A DNA stretch of 49,968 nt, from positions 1 to 49,968 of the forward strand of contig DBDJ01000057.1 of the NCBI GenBank assembly GCA_002293525.1. The letters are read 5' to 3'. Each line of letters opens with the position of its first letter. The first letter of the stretch is position 1. Of the stretch, positions 25,067 through 33,199 are shown piece by piece. The translations under genes and the position numbers were made by a program. This DNA comes from Lachnospiraceae bacterium UBA935 (lineage in GTDB: Bacteria; Bacillota; Clostridia; Lachnospirales; Lachnospiraceae). The notes under the pieces are model-generated. The model was not told where the DNA came from and did no database searches. It worked only from the letters and a program-made list of their open reading frames with translations.

Positions 25067-25190
25067 TAAGGAAACACTGATGCATCAGTATTTCCTTAGA
25101 CGCTCCACAGGATGCTCACGGATTTACAGTGGAAACTGGCACTTTGTGCCGTAAATCCGTCACGGGAAACGCTGCATCAGCGTTTCCTTA
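25067..25190 (+). repeat. Dispersed multi-hairpin repeat, long copy A
   Basis: A 124-bp element with three stem-loops: a left palindrome (25067-25080/25085-25098), a middle inverted repeat ACGGATTTAC/GTAAATCCGT (25118-25127/25151-25160) and a right palindrome (25165-25174/25178-25187). It is nearly identical to the element at 38009-38135, and its outer ends match the short copies at 35283 and 46080. It has no coding capacity and looks like a MITE or REP-like element. Confidence 0.88.
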
Positions 25191-25232
25191 ACAGTACAAA
25201 TAATATAATAGTTTATTAAAGGAGGCTAACAG

Positions 25233-27026
25233 ATGGCAAAAAACAGATTAATCGGCGATTATCCGGCGATCGGTATCAGACCGACCATTGACGGGCGGAG
25301 GGGATATCTGAAGGTTAGGGAATCTTTGGAAGAGCAGACCATGAATATGGCAAGGGCGGCCGCCAGGCTGTTTACGGAAAACCTGCGTTATGCAAACGGT
25401 GAGCCAGTGCGGGTAGTAATAGCCGATACGACCATCGGCCGGGTCGGTGAAGCAGCGGCTTGTGCGGAGAAGTTCCGCAAGGAAGGAGTGGCAGTTACCT
25501 TGACCGTTACCCCTTGCTGGTGTTATGGCGCAGAAACGATGGACATGGATACCCTGACGATCAAAGGTGTCTGGGGCTTTAACGGGACGGAACGGCCAGG
25601 GGCCGTATATCTGGCCAGCGTACTGGCTACCCATGCCCAGAAAGGCTTGCCGGCTTTTGGCATCTACGGCCATGATGTTCAGGCAGCGGATGCGACCGAT
25701 ATCCCCGCTGATGTGGAAGAAAAACTGCTGCGGTTTGGCCGGGCAGCCGTCGCTGCGGCATCGATGCGTGGGAAATCCTATCTGCAGATCGGTTCGATCT
25801 GTATGGGTATCGGCGGTTCCATTATCGATTCCGCTTTTATTGAAGAATACTTAGGGATGAGGGTAGAATCGGTCGATGAGGTGGAAATCATCCGCCGGAT
25901 GAGCGAAGAAATCTACGATCAGGCTGAGTTTGAAAAGGCCTTGGCCTGGACCAGGGCAAAATGTCAGGAAGGCTTTGACAAGAATCCTGAGAGCGTCCAA
26001 AAATCTCGGGAAGAAAAGGACAAGGACTGGGAATTTGTCGTCAAGATGATGGTTATCATAAAAGACTTGATGAACGGCAATCCCAACCTGCCGGTCGGCC
26101 GGGAAGAAGAAATGGTCGGCCATAATGCCATCGCTGCCGGTTTCCAAGGCCAGCGGCAGTGGACCGATTTTTATCCCAACTGTGACTTCCCGGAAGCCCT
26201 GCTCAATACTTCCTTCGACTGGGACGGAGCCAGAGAGCCTTACATCCTGGCGACGGAAAATGACGTGCTGAACGGACTGGGAATGTTATTTATGAAGCTT
26301 CTTACCAACCGTGCCCAGATCTTTGCCGATGTTCGGACTTACTGGAGCCCGGAAGCAGTCAAGGAGGCGACTGGTTATGAACTGACCGGCCTTGCCAAAG
26401 AAGCCGGCGGCTTTATCCATCTGATCAATTCCGGCGCTGCCTGTCTGGATGCGAACGGCCAGGCGACAGATGCTCAGGGCAATCCGGTGATTAAGCCGTG
26501 GTATGAGATTACCGAGGCGGACCAGCAAGCGATTCTGGACGGTACGACGTGGAACGCGGCTGACCACGGATATTTCCGGGGCGGCGGCTATTCTTCCCGC
26601 TTCCTGACTGAAGCCGAGATGCCGGTGACAATGATCCGGCTGAATCTGGTAAAAGGGCTTGGTCCGGTCATGCAAATCGCCGAAGGCCATACCGTCAAGC
26701 TGCCGTTTGAGGTGGCCGATGCCATCTGGAAGCGGACCGACTATACCTGGCCCTGCACCTGGTTTGCGCCGCGGGTCACGGGCGAAGGTGCTTTCCGGAC
26801 TGCCTATGAGGTGATGAACAACTGGGGTGCCAATCATGGGGCAATCAGCTATGGCCATATCGGCGCGGACATGATTACCTTGTGCTCCATGCTCCGGATA
26901 CCGGTCGCGATGCACAATGTCCCGGAAGAAAAGATCTTCCGTCCGGCGGCCTGGAATGCTTTCGGTATGGATAAAGAAGGCCAGGATTACCGGGCCTGTC
27001 AGGCTTACGGACCGTTATTTAAGTAA
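25233..27026 (+). CDS. fucI: L-fucose isomerase
   Basis: A 597-residue FucI-family enzyme converting L-fucose to L-fuculose. The start RLIGDYPAIGIRPTIDGR is typical. Manganese ligands correspond to Glu342 (ATENDVLN), Asp366 (FADVRTYW) and His535 (GANHGAISYG), at spacings close to the E. coli enzyme's Glu337, Asp361 and His528. The protein is full length. AAAGGAGG (25217-25224) precedes the ATG. The stop codon lies in the first unit of a 43-bp tandem repeat leading to the kinase gene, which together form the last catabolic pair of the region. FucI enzymes can also act on D-arabinose. Confidence 0.95.
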   Translation: MAKNRLIGDYPAIGIRPTIDGRRGYLKVRESLEEQTMNMARAAARLFTENLRYANGEPVRVVIADTTIGRVGEAAACAEKFRKEGVAVTLTVTPCWCYGAETMDMDTLTIKGVWGFNGTERPGAVYLASVLATHAQKGLPAFGIYGHDVQAADATDIPADVEEKLLRFGRAAVAAASMRGKSYLQIGSICMGIGGSIIDSAFIEEYLGMRVESVDEVEIIRRMSEEIYDQAEFEKALAWTRAKCQEGFDKNPESVQKSREEKDKDWEFVVKMMVIIKDLMNGNPNLPVGREEEMVGHNAIAAGFQGQRQWTDFYPNCDFPEALLNTSFDWDGAREPYILATENDVLNGLGMLFMKLLTNRAQIFADVRTYWSPEAVKEATGYELTGLAKEAGGFIHLINSGAACLDANGQATDAQGNPVIKPWYEITEADQQAILDGTTWNAADHGYFRGGGYSSRFLTEAEMPVTMIRLNLVKGLGPVMQIAEGHTVKLPFEVADAIWKRTDYTWPCTWFAPRVTGEGAFRTAYEVMNNWGANHGAISYGHIGADMITLCSMLRIPVAMHNVPEEKIFRPAAWNAFGMDKEGQDYRACQAYGPLFK

Positions 27027-27169
27027 GGATAATCCTCGAAAATTACGCTCCATAAACAATATCAAGTAAGGGTAATCCTCATAAAGTTCGTTACATAAAT
27101 AATATCAAGAGAGGGCAATTCTCTAAAATTACGCTACATAAACAATATCAAGAGAGGATCATATTGTGG
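27021..27169 (+). repeat. 43-bp tandem repeat, three full units and a partial fourth
   Basis: Units at 27021-27063, 27064-27106 and 27107-27149 share the pattern AAG(T/A)(A/G)AGG...AATC...ACATAAA-AATATC. A partial fourth at 27150-27169 supplies the kinase ribosome binding site AGAGAGGA and GTG start. The first unit contains the fucI stop codon. Each unit therefore carries a ribosome-binding-site-like purine block without a start codon, and the array fills the whole intergenic region. Confidence 0.9.
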
Positions 27170-28656
27170 AAAGAAAAGTATTGGCGATAGATTTCGGGGC
27201 TTCCAGCGGCCGGGTGATGCTGGGCGAATATGACGGCCAGCGGATCCAGGTCAGGGAACTGCACCGTTTTACCAATGATCCGGTCGTGATTAACGGAACC
27301 ATGTATTGGGATGTCCTGCGGTTATTCCATGAAATCAAGCAGGGGATCATAAAATCCAAGGAATACGGCACGGCGGAAAGCATCGGTGTGGATACCTGGG
27401 GCGTGGACTTCGGCTTGCTGGACGACCAGGGTTATTTACTGGAAAATCCGGTTCATTACCGAGACACGCGGACTCAGGGAATCTTGGAAAAAGCCTTTAA
27501 GAAGATTCCGCAGGAAGAGTTTTACCGGCTGACCGGGATCCAATTCATGGAAATCAATACTGTATATCAATTATTCGCTCTAAAAGAACAAAGGCCGGAA
27601 CTGTTAGCGCGAAGTGAAAGTCTGCTAATGATACCTGATCTGTTTAACTACTTTTTATCGGGAGTCAAGGCCAGCGAGCGTTCGATTGTTTCGACTACCC
27701 AGATGGGCGACCCGTGGAAATGCGGGTGGGTCGAAGAAGTGGTGGCAAAGCTGGAACTGCCGCGCCGGATTTTAGGTGAGGTAGTTCCGACAGGAACAAT
27801 GATCGGCCGGCTACAGACATCGATCCGGGAAGAACTGGGAGTTGGCGATCTGGCAGTCATTGCCGTTGCCGGCCACGATACCCAATGCGCCATGGCGGCG
27901 GTACCGGCCCAGACCGAAGATTTTATCTTTTTAAGCAGCGGTACCTGGTCCTTGTTGGGAACCGAACTAGCGGAACCGGTGGTGACGGAACAGTCAGCCG
28001 AGCTCAATCTGACCAATGAAACCGGGATGGGTGGCAAAACCTCATTCTTAAAGAATATTGTCGGTCTGTGGCTGATTCAGGAAAGTCGGCGGCAGTGGCT
28101 CAAAGAGGGCAAAGAATATAGCTTTGCACAACTGGAAGAGCTGGCCGAGGCGGCGCAACCCTTTCAGTGCCTGATCGACCCTGACGCGCCGGTGTTTGCG
28201 CCTGCCGGCAACATGCCGGAAAGGATCAGAACCTATTGCCGGGAAACCGGCCAGAAAATACCCCAGACAGAAGGTGAGATCGTGCGATGCATCAACGAAA
28301 GCCTCGCCCTCAAATACCGCTATGTGATGGAGGAGATCAAAGCCTGTACCGGCAAAGACTACGAGGCAATCCATATGATCGGCGGCGGCGTCAAAAGCGA
28401 GCTCTTATGCCGCTTCGCCGCTCATGCCTGCGGAATCCGCGTGGTCGCGGGCCCGGCGGAGGCAACGGTGTACGGCAATATGGTGATCCAGCTGATGGCC
28501 GGAGGAGCGATTGCTGATCTGCATCACGCCAGACAAGTGATTGCCGCATCGGAAACGCCGTTAATCTATGAGCCGGGCGACAGGGAGGTCTGGGAGAAGG
28601 CTTATCGCAGTTATATAAAGGATATCTTGAAAAAGTACAGTAATAATGAAAAATAA
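27166..28656 (+). CDS. FGGY carbohydrate kinase, rhamnulokinase type, likely acting on L-fuculose
   Basis: A 496-residue FGGY kinase most like rhamnulokinases. The N terminus VLAIDFGASSGRVMLG is the RhaB-type phosphate-binding strand, and VDTWGVDFGLLD carries the catalytic-loop aspartate. The second domain has VAGHDTQCAMAAVP, FLSSGTWSLLGTE and IHMIGGGVKSELLCRFAA with the ATP-binding glycines. Lying directly after fucI and with fucA upstream, it probably phosphorylates L-fuculose at O1, though rhamnulose could also be used. No rhamnose isomerase is present. The start is GTG, with its ribosome binding site supplied by the tandem repeat. Confidence 0.88.
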   Translation: MERKVLAIDFGASSGRVMLGEYDGQRIQVRELHRFTNDPVVINGTMYWDVLRLFHEIKQGIIKSKEYGTAESIGVDTWGVDFGLLDDQGYLLENPVHYRDTRTQGILEKAFKKIPQEEFYRLTGIQFMEINTVYQLFALKEQRPELLARSESLLMIPDLFNYFLSGVKASERSIVSTTQMGDPWKCGWVEEVVAKLELPRRILGEVVPTGTMIGRLQTSIREELGVGDLAVIAVAGHDTQCAMAAVPAQTEDFIFLSSGTWSLLGTELAEPVVTEQSAELNLTNETGMGGKTSFLKNIVGLWLIQESRRQWLKEGKEYSFAQLEELAEAAQPFQCLIDPDAPVFAPAGNMPERIRTYCRETGQKIPQTEGEIVRCINESLALKYRYVMEEIKACTGKDYEAIHMIGGGVKSELLCRFAAHACGIRVVAGPAEATVYGNMVIQLMAGGAIADLHHARQVIAASETPLIYEPGDREVWEKAYRSYIKDILKKYSNNEK

Positions 28657-28722
28657 GTATGTGAAGTAAGCTTTCGGGTAATTAGTATAAAACGATTAGT
28701 ATAAAATAAGAAATTTAAGCAG

Positions 28723-28768
28723 ATAGCCCGCAGAATCCGGTTAAACCAGGATTCCGTGGGCTATTTAT
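28723..28768 (+). terminator. Terminator at the end of the fucose region
   Basis: ATAGCCC/GGGCTAT (28723-28729/28758-28764) with an inner AATCC/GGATT (28734-28738/28749-28753) forms a long imperfect hairpin followed by TTATAAAA. It lies about 65 bp after the kinase stop and before the promoter of the next gene. Confidence 0.65.
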
Positions 28769-28809
28769 AAAAGTCATATGAAATTATGTGATGAATTACA
28801 CAAAAGTCA

Positions 28810-28838
28810 TTGTATGTTTTGTGATTTTTGGGTATACT
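28810..28838 (+). promoter_or_regulatory. Promoter of the AAA ATPase gene
   Basis: TTGTAT (28810-28815) and TATACT (28833-28838) are separated by 17 bp, 26 bp before the ATG. A strong GGAGGTG (28853-28859) follows. Confidence 0.6.
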
Positions 28839-28864
28839 GTCTATAACAAGTCGGAGGTGATAAC

Positions 28865-30178
28865 ATGTATCGTACAGCAATGAAAGCACTATACCAATGG
28901 AAAGCAAAGCCAGCAAGAAAACCTCTCATTATCCGTGGAGCAAGACAAGTGGGAAAAACTTGGCTGATGAAGCAGTTTGGTAAAGACGCTTTTGAGCATT
29001 GCGTCTATATCAGCTTTGACAACAATCGTGTTATGAAGGAGCTTTTTGACACAGACCTTGATGTTACGCGTCTGATTACGGGTATTGAACTATATGCCGG
29101 ACATAAAATTGACCCGCCGGCTACGCTGATTATCTTTGATGAGATACAGGAAGTTCCGCAGGCTTTAACTTCATTAAAATACTTCAATGAAAATGCGCCG
29201 CAGTATCAAATCATTTGTGCAGGTTCGCTCCTTGGCGTTGCGCTTCACCCTGAAACTTCTTTTCCAGTTGGTAAGGTAGAGTTCTTAGATTTGTTTCCGC
29301 TTTCTTTTACGGAATTTATGCAGGCATTGGGTAAGGAGCAGTTTGTTTCCCTGTTAGGTCAGGATAATTATGCGATGGCAACCACGTTCAAGCAGGAGTA
29401 TATTGATCTGCTGAAACACTATTATTATGTAGGCGGTATGCCGGAGGCGGTGCTGACCTTTTGTGAACGCCATGATTTTAACGAGGTTCGAAAGGTACAA
29501 GAGCACATCCTTGCGGCATATGAGCAGGATTTTTCCAAACACGCACCCCATGAGATAGTGCCGCGCATCCGTATGCTATGGAACAGTATCCCCGCGCAAC
29601 TGACGAAGGAAAATAAAAAATTCATTTATGGCCTTATTAAGGAGGGCGCACGGGCAAGGGAATACGAATATGCCCTGATGTGGCTTAATGACTGCGGTCT
29701 TGTGCATAAAGTTCACCGCGCTGCCGCGCCGAGCCTGCCGCTCAAGGCCTATGAAGACTTGAAAGCCTTTAAGTTATTCTTGGTAGATGTCGGCCTGCTG
29801 TCATGTATGACACGGCTCAGACAAAATGTGTTATTAGATGGAAACGCATTATTCAAAGAGTTCAAGGGCGCTTTGACAGAACAGTATGTACTACAGCAAC
29901 TCAAGACGATGTCAGCCATTGATGTCTATTATTGGTCAAACGAACGCAATACCTCTGAAATTGATTTTCTGCTGGATACCGGAGAAGACATTATTCCGCT
30001 GGAAGTAAAAGCGGAAGTCAATCTGCAAAGCAAGAGCCTAAAAGCCTTTGCTGATAAATACCGCCCCACTATGTCGGTACGCTGCTCTATGTCCGACTAT
30101 AAAAGAGAAGACTGGCTATTGAATCTGCCACTTTATGCAATAGGGAATATTTCATCCTGTACCTCTGCTACAACGTAG
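28865..30178 (+). CDS. AAA-family ATPase with DUF4143 domain
   Basis: A 437-residue protein of the common AAA_14/DUF4143 family. The Walker A motif is GARQVGKT (residues 25-32) and Walker B is TLIIFDEIQEVP. A sensor-like IICAGSLLGVAL and the PLSFTEFMQALG segment follow. The C-terminal DUF4143 domain has the nuclease-like YYWSNERNTSEIDFLL and IPLEVKAE motifs near residues 355-380. These proteins are frequent in gut anaerobes, often in variable regions, and their function is unsettled. It has its own promoter, is flanked by terminators, and its 3' end overlaps the convergent gene by 11 bp. It is not part of the fucose pathway. Confidence 0.88.
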   Translation: MYRTAMKALYQWKAKPARKPLIIRGARQVGKTWLMKQFGKDAFEHCVYISFDNNRVMKELFDTDLDVTRLITGIELYAGHKIDPPATLIIFDEIQEVPQALTSLKYFNENAPQYQIICAGSLLGVALHPETSFPVGKVEFLDLFPLSFTEFMQALGKEQFVSLLGQDNYAMATTFKQEYIDLLKHYYYVGGMPEAVLTFCERHDFNEVRKVQEHILAAYEQDFSKHAPHEIVPRIRMLWNSIPAQLTKENKKFIYGLIKEGARAREYEYALMWLNDCGLVHKVHRAAAPSLPLKAYEDLKAFKLFLVDVGLLSCMTRLRQNVLLDGNALFKEFKGALTEQYVLQQLKTMSAIDVYYWSNERNTSEIDFLLDTGEDIIPLEVKAEVNLQSKSLKAFADKYRPTMSVRCSMSDYKREDWLLNLPLYAIGNISSCTSATT

Positions 30179-31190
30179 GAGACGGGCCGACCACCGGGCC
30201 GACATACTGCTCGATCTGACCACGAAACTGTTCTGCCGCTGCCCGGTCGCACATGAACCGGACAAAAGCCAGCGGATCGGTATGATATCGAAATATAGCC
30301 TGATAGCCACTGGGCGGCCGGGCATCCTTCCGTACCGGCCACTGCCCCCATACATCCTCCTGTACTGGCAAAGAAAGCCACCAGCTCAGATACAGCATAG
30401 CAGCAGCAGGATGTCTGGCTTCCTTAAAAATAGCAGCACGCTGCGGCCAAGAAAGGAAGCAGTCATGCTTCGGCAACAGGAAGCGGGCCGGACTATCCGG
30501 CGGCGTCACCAACGCAGCGGCAGACGTAAAGGTAGCGCCTTTTTGCCCGGAGGCAACAATCTGATAAGCGGCCTCCGTTCCCCTTACCCACTGCGGTTTC
30601 TGAGCCACTAGTCTGTCAATATAATCCCAGCCATAGCTGTCTACCATCATCTTAAACTGAAACAGCACAGCATCATCATCATTAGGATAAGTAAAAACCA
30701 AATTTCCTTTCAAATGCGGTGATAGATAATCCTCAGCATCCCGCGGCACCAGATATTCCGGAACCAAAACGGTATTGACTATGTTACTGAAAGCAATAAT
30801 ATTTAGTGCCGTATAATATCCGGCGGAATCTCTAAATTCGGGATAAACCATTTCCCATCCCAGCGGCTTATAGCAAAGCAGACGGCCTTCTTTCTTCCAG
30901 CGCTCAAAGTCCTGACTGGTCTGTAGGTGCGCAACATCCGCCAGCAGCGTCCCGCGTGCCAGCTGATTGTCAATACGCGGGCTATGGTACTTACTTAAAT
31001 CAACAATAAGATTTACCGTGACACCAGGAAACTGAGCTTCAAAGGCATCTTTAACATAATCCTGCTGGGTCGGAGTATCACCGCCCGCATAGACGACAAG
31101 CTCCCCGCCTTCGTTTAAAGCATTATAGTACAGAGTTTCCAGTTCAGACAGATAAGCCGTATTACAGGCGTTATAACGACAACTATTCAT
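30168..31190 (-). CDS. Extracellular solute-binding-protein-like protein without signal peptide
   Basis: A 340-residue protein resembling iron/sulfonate-type ABC solute-binding proteins (ELVVYAGGDTPTQQDYVKDAF, FPGVTVNLIVDLSK, ARGTLLADVAHLQTS, LKGNLVFTYPNDDDAV). The fold begins around residue 28, but the first residues (MNSCRYNACNTAYLSELET) are hydrophilic and form no signal peptide. On the minus strand an in-frame stop lies 24 bases upstream of the ATG, so no longer secreted form can be encoded here. No permease or ATPase gene is adjacent. It may be a cytosolic binding protein or a remnant of a transporter operon. Confidence 0.75.
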   Translation of the reverse strand: MNSCRYNACNTAYLSELETLYYNALNEGGELVVYAGGDTPTQQDYVKDAFEAQFPGVTVNLIVDLSKYHSPRIDNQLARGTLLADVAHLQTSQDFERWKKEGRLLCYKPLGWEMVYPEFRDSAGYYTALNIIAFSNIVNTVLVPEYLVPRDAEDYLSPHLKGNLVFTYPNDDDAVLFQFKMMVDSYGWDYIDRLVAQKPQWVRGTEAAYQIVASGQKGATFTSAAALVTPPDSPARFLLPKHDCFLSWPQRAAIFKEARHPAAAMLYLSWWLSLPVQEDVWGQWPVRKDARPPSGYQAIFRYHTDPLAFVRFMCDRAAAEQFRGQIEQYVGPVVGPSPTL

Positions 31191-31270
31191 ATACTTTACT
31201 TCCGTTGCTTTGCTTTATAATATGCGTAGTCAGTAAGTACTGTTCAGGCCCAATGTCATGTTAGGAGGAT

Positions 31271-31453
31271 GGCTCGGGGGCCGAAGGTCTGTCCGGTCGG
31301 TTTTCTCTCTGGACGCGGCGTTTATAGCACTCCGAGGAACCCAGAGCATTCAAGTCTCGCTCAGAGGGGCTCCACTTGAATTGGTTTCCTCTGCGTTGGC
31401 ACTTAAGGCGTCCGCCGAGAAAACCGACCGGACAGACCTTCGGCCCCCGAGCC
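31271..31453. repeat. Large inverted repeat with perfect 37-bp arms
   Basis: The arms at 31271-31307 and 31417-31453 are perfectly complementary over 37 bp and GC-rich (GGCTCGGGGGCCGAAGGTCT...). The 109 bp between them contain further partial complementarity, such as ATTCAAGT/ACTTGAAT and AGGAA/TTCCT, so nearly the whole 183 bp could fold into one hairpin or cruciform. It lies in the 463-bp gap between the divergent solute-binding gene and rpmG. No clear target-site duplication is visible. It is perhaps a MITE or a strong bidirectional barrier. Confidence 0.9.
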
Positions 31454-31514
31454 TTGCGACCACCAATTTTTCGTTAGACTTGATAAAGAAATGGTGATAA
31501 TCAGCAAAAAACTA

Positions 31515-31544
31515 TTGACGAACCCATAAAGAATGTGCTATTCT
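31515..31544 (+). promoter_or_regulatory. Promoter of the rpmG-secE-nusG operon
   Basis: TTGACG (31515-31520) and TATTCT (31539-31544) are 18 bp apart. A short AAGAG/CTCTT hairpin followed by a run of T lies just downstream (about 31552-31575) and might attenuate. Confidence 0.6.
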
Positions 31545-31653
31545 AAGTAAACAAGAGACTTACCTCTTTTTTTTATGCTTAAAATTAAAAGGTGAAATCC
31601 GAAAAGGCAACAAGGCGAATTGCCTAAATAAATCACAGGTTGGAGGAACGGTA

Positions 31654-31803
31654 ATGCGTACTAGGATAACATTAGCATGTACAGAATGCAAACAGCGCAA
31701 CTATAATACGACAAAAGATAAAAAGGCTCATCCGGACAGAATGGAAACGAAGAAATACTGCAGATTCTGCAGAACCCACACTGTGCATAAAGAAACCAAA
31801 TAA
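31654..31803 (+). CDS. rpmG: 50S ribosomal protein L33
   Basis: A 49-residue L33 beginning MRTRITLACTECKQRNY and ending CRFCRTHTVHKETK. Both CXXC pairs are present (CTEC and CRFC), so it is the zinc-binding form. It belongs to the large ribosomal subunit. A GGAGG at 31642-31646 sits seven bases before the ATG. The order rpmG-secE-nusG is conserved in Firmicutes. Confidence 0.95.
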   Translation: MRTRITLACTECKQRNYNTTKDKKAHPDRMETKKYCRFCRTHTVHKETK

Positions 31804-31837
31804 ACTGACATGACCAGCTTCGCTGGGGAGGTTGAAT

Positions 31838-32044
31838 ATGGAAGAATCAGCTAAAAAGAGCAAGAAAAAAAGAAGCTTCTGGAAAGGTGTACGGGCAGAA
31901 TTTAAGAAGATTACTTGGCCGGATAAAGATTCCCTGATCAAACAAGCTATTGCGGTTGTTTGTGTTTCGCTTGTATTGGGACTAATTATTTCCATACTGG
32001 ATTTTGGGATCCAGAATGGCATAAATTTCATTACAGGACTATAA
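31838..32044 (+). CDS. secE: Preprotein translocase subunit SecE
   Basis: A 68-residue SecE with a basic N terminus (SAKKSKKKRSFWKGVRAEFKK), the conserved ITWPDKDSL amphipathic segment, and a single C-terminal transmembrane helix (AIAVVCVSLVLGLIISILDF). It clamps SecY in the protein-export channel. The ATG at 31838 follows GGGGAGG (31825-31831) by six bases; a TTG at 31832 would overlap that site. Confidence 0.95.
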   Translation: MEESAKKSKKKRSFWKGVRAEFKKITWPDKDSLIKQAIAVVCVSLVLGLIISILDFGIQNGINFITGL

Positions 32045-32086
32045 ATACAAACTATAGAACAGTAGAACAAGGGAAAGGGAAATAAA

Positions 32087-32605
32087 GTGGCAGAAGCAAA
32101 CTGGTATGTTGTACATACCTATTCAGGGTATGAAAATAAAGTAAAAGCCAATATAGAGAAAACGATCGAAAACCGACATTTGGAAGATGAGATCATCGAA
32201 GTACGCGTTCCCATGCAGGATGTTATCGAAGTTAAAAACGGTGCCAGAAAAACCGTCCAGAAGAAAATGTTTCCGGGCTATGTTCTTGTCAATATGATAA
32301 TGAATGACGATACATGGTATGTGGTCAGAAATACCCGCGGTGTAACCGGCTTTGTCGGTCCGGGAAGCAAACCGGTTCCGCTTTCAGAAGCAGAAATGAA
32401 GCCGCTGGGGATCAAGACCGAAAATATCACCATAGATTTTGCCGAAGGCGATGCCATCGCTGTTGTTGCCGGGGTTTGGAAAGATACCGTAGGTGTTGTC
32501 CAAAGGATTGATTTTGGCAAGCAGACGGCAACGATCAACGTAGAACTTTTTGGCAGGGAGACCCCTGTTGAAATCAGTTTTGCGGAAGTCAGGAAAATGC
32601 ATTAA
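32087..32605 (+). CDS. nusG: Transcription termination/antitermination protein NusG
   Basis: A 172-residue NusG with the N-terminal NGN domain (ANWYVVHTYSGYENKVKANI, then KMFPGYVLVNMIM and VRNTRGVTGFVGPGSKPVPL) and a C-terminal KOW domain (GDAIAVVAGVWKDTVGVVQ). It binds RNA polymerase and modulates pausing and coupling with ribosomes. The start codon is GTG, preceded by AAAGGGAAA. A 157-bp structured leader follows before rplK. Confidence 0.96.
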   Translation: MAEANWYVVHTYSGYENKVKANIEKTIENRHLEDEIIEVRVPMQDVIEVKNGARKTVQKKMFPGYVLVNMIMNDDTWYVVRNTRGVTGFVGPGSKPVPLSEAEMKPLGIKTENITIDFAEGDAIAVVAGVWKDTVGVVQRIDFGKQTATINVELFGRETPVEISFAEVRKMH

Positions 32606-32655
32606 GGTAACGAACGCCCGGTTCATCGCAATGGCAATGCACCGCGGCGGTGGGA

Positions 32656-32731
32656 GTAAAGCTTCATCATTACATTTATACCAGTATTTAATACCAGTAT
32701 TATTTATATCAGTATTATACCGAAGCTTTAC
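32656..32731 (+). promoter_or_regulatory. Stem-loop leader of rplK with repeated ATACCAGTATT words
   Basis: The 157-bp gap between nusG and rplK holds a 10-bp perfect inverted repeat GTAAAGCTTC/GAAGCTTTAC (32656-32665/32722-32731). The loop contains three copies of a (T/A)ATA(C/T)CAGTATT word. Ribosomal protein leaders here are often bound by L1 for autoregulation. Whether this structure is such a site is inferred from position only. Confidence 0.5.
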
Positions 32732-32762
32732 GCCGAACCACATTATTATAGGAGGTGCCACA

Positions 32763-33188
32763 ATGGCAAAAAAAGTAGAAGGCTACATCAAGTTACAGAT
32801 TCCGGCTGGAAAAGCTACACCAGCTCCCCCGGTTGGTCCCGCGCTCGGACAGCACGGTGTCAACATTGTTGAATTTACCAAACAGTTCAACGCCAGAACG
32901 GCCGATAAAGGCGATACGATTATCCCGGTCGTGATTACAGTATATGCGGACAGAAGCTTTAGTTTCATAACTAAGACTCCCCCTACGGCAATTCTTCTCA
33001 AAAAGGCCTGCAACTTGAAATCAGGGTCGGCAGTACCTAATAAGACCAAGGTTGCAACGATTTCCAAAGCCAAGCTTCAGGAAATCGCGGAACAGAAGAT
33101 GCCTGACTTGAATGCTGCCAGTCTTGAAGCAGCGATGAGCATGGTGGCCGGTACTGCAAGAAGTATGGGCATTACGGTAGAAGAATAG
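32763..33188 (+). CDS. rplK: 50S ribosomal protein L11
   Basis: A 141-residue L11 with MAKKVEGYIKLQIPAGKATP, PPVGPALGQHGVNIVEF and the C-terminal rRNA-binding domain ending AGTARSMGITVEE. It forms the GTPase-associated centre with 23S rRNA. The ATG at 32763 follows GGAGGTG (32752-32758). The upstream frame that stays open has no support as protein. L1 follows after 11 bp. Confidence 0.97.
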   Translation: MAKKVEGYIKLQIPAGKATPAPPVGPALGQHGVNIVEFTKQFNARTADKGDTIIPVVITVYADRSFSFITKTPPTAILLKKACNLKSGSAVPNKTKVATISKAKLQEIAEQKMPDLNAASLEAAMSMVAGTARSMGITVEE

Positions 33189-33199
33189 GAGGAACGATT

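Noticed and set aside
24957..25154. A 65-codon frame upstream of fucI
   Set aside because: It covers the candidate promoter and repeat copy A, which is non-coding at its other locations.
27021..27169. CRISPR-like regular repeats
   Set aside because: The 43-bp units are directly abutting with no spacers, and no cas genes are near.
27166..28656. Calling the kinase rhaB and the pathway L-rhamnose degradation
   Set aside because: The kinase resembles rhamnulokinases, but the isomerase and mutarotase beside it are FucI and FucU; no RhaA or RhaM is present, so fucose is the primary assignment.
31258..31497. A 79-codon frame between the solute-binding gene and rpmG
   Set aside because: It lies almost wholly in the 37-bp-arm inverted repeat; its frame is a by-product of that palindrome and has no family resemblance.
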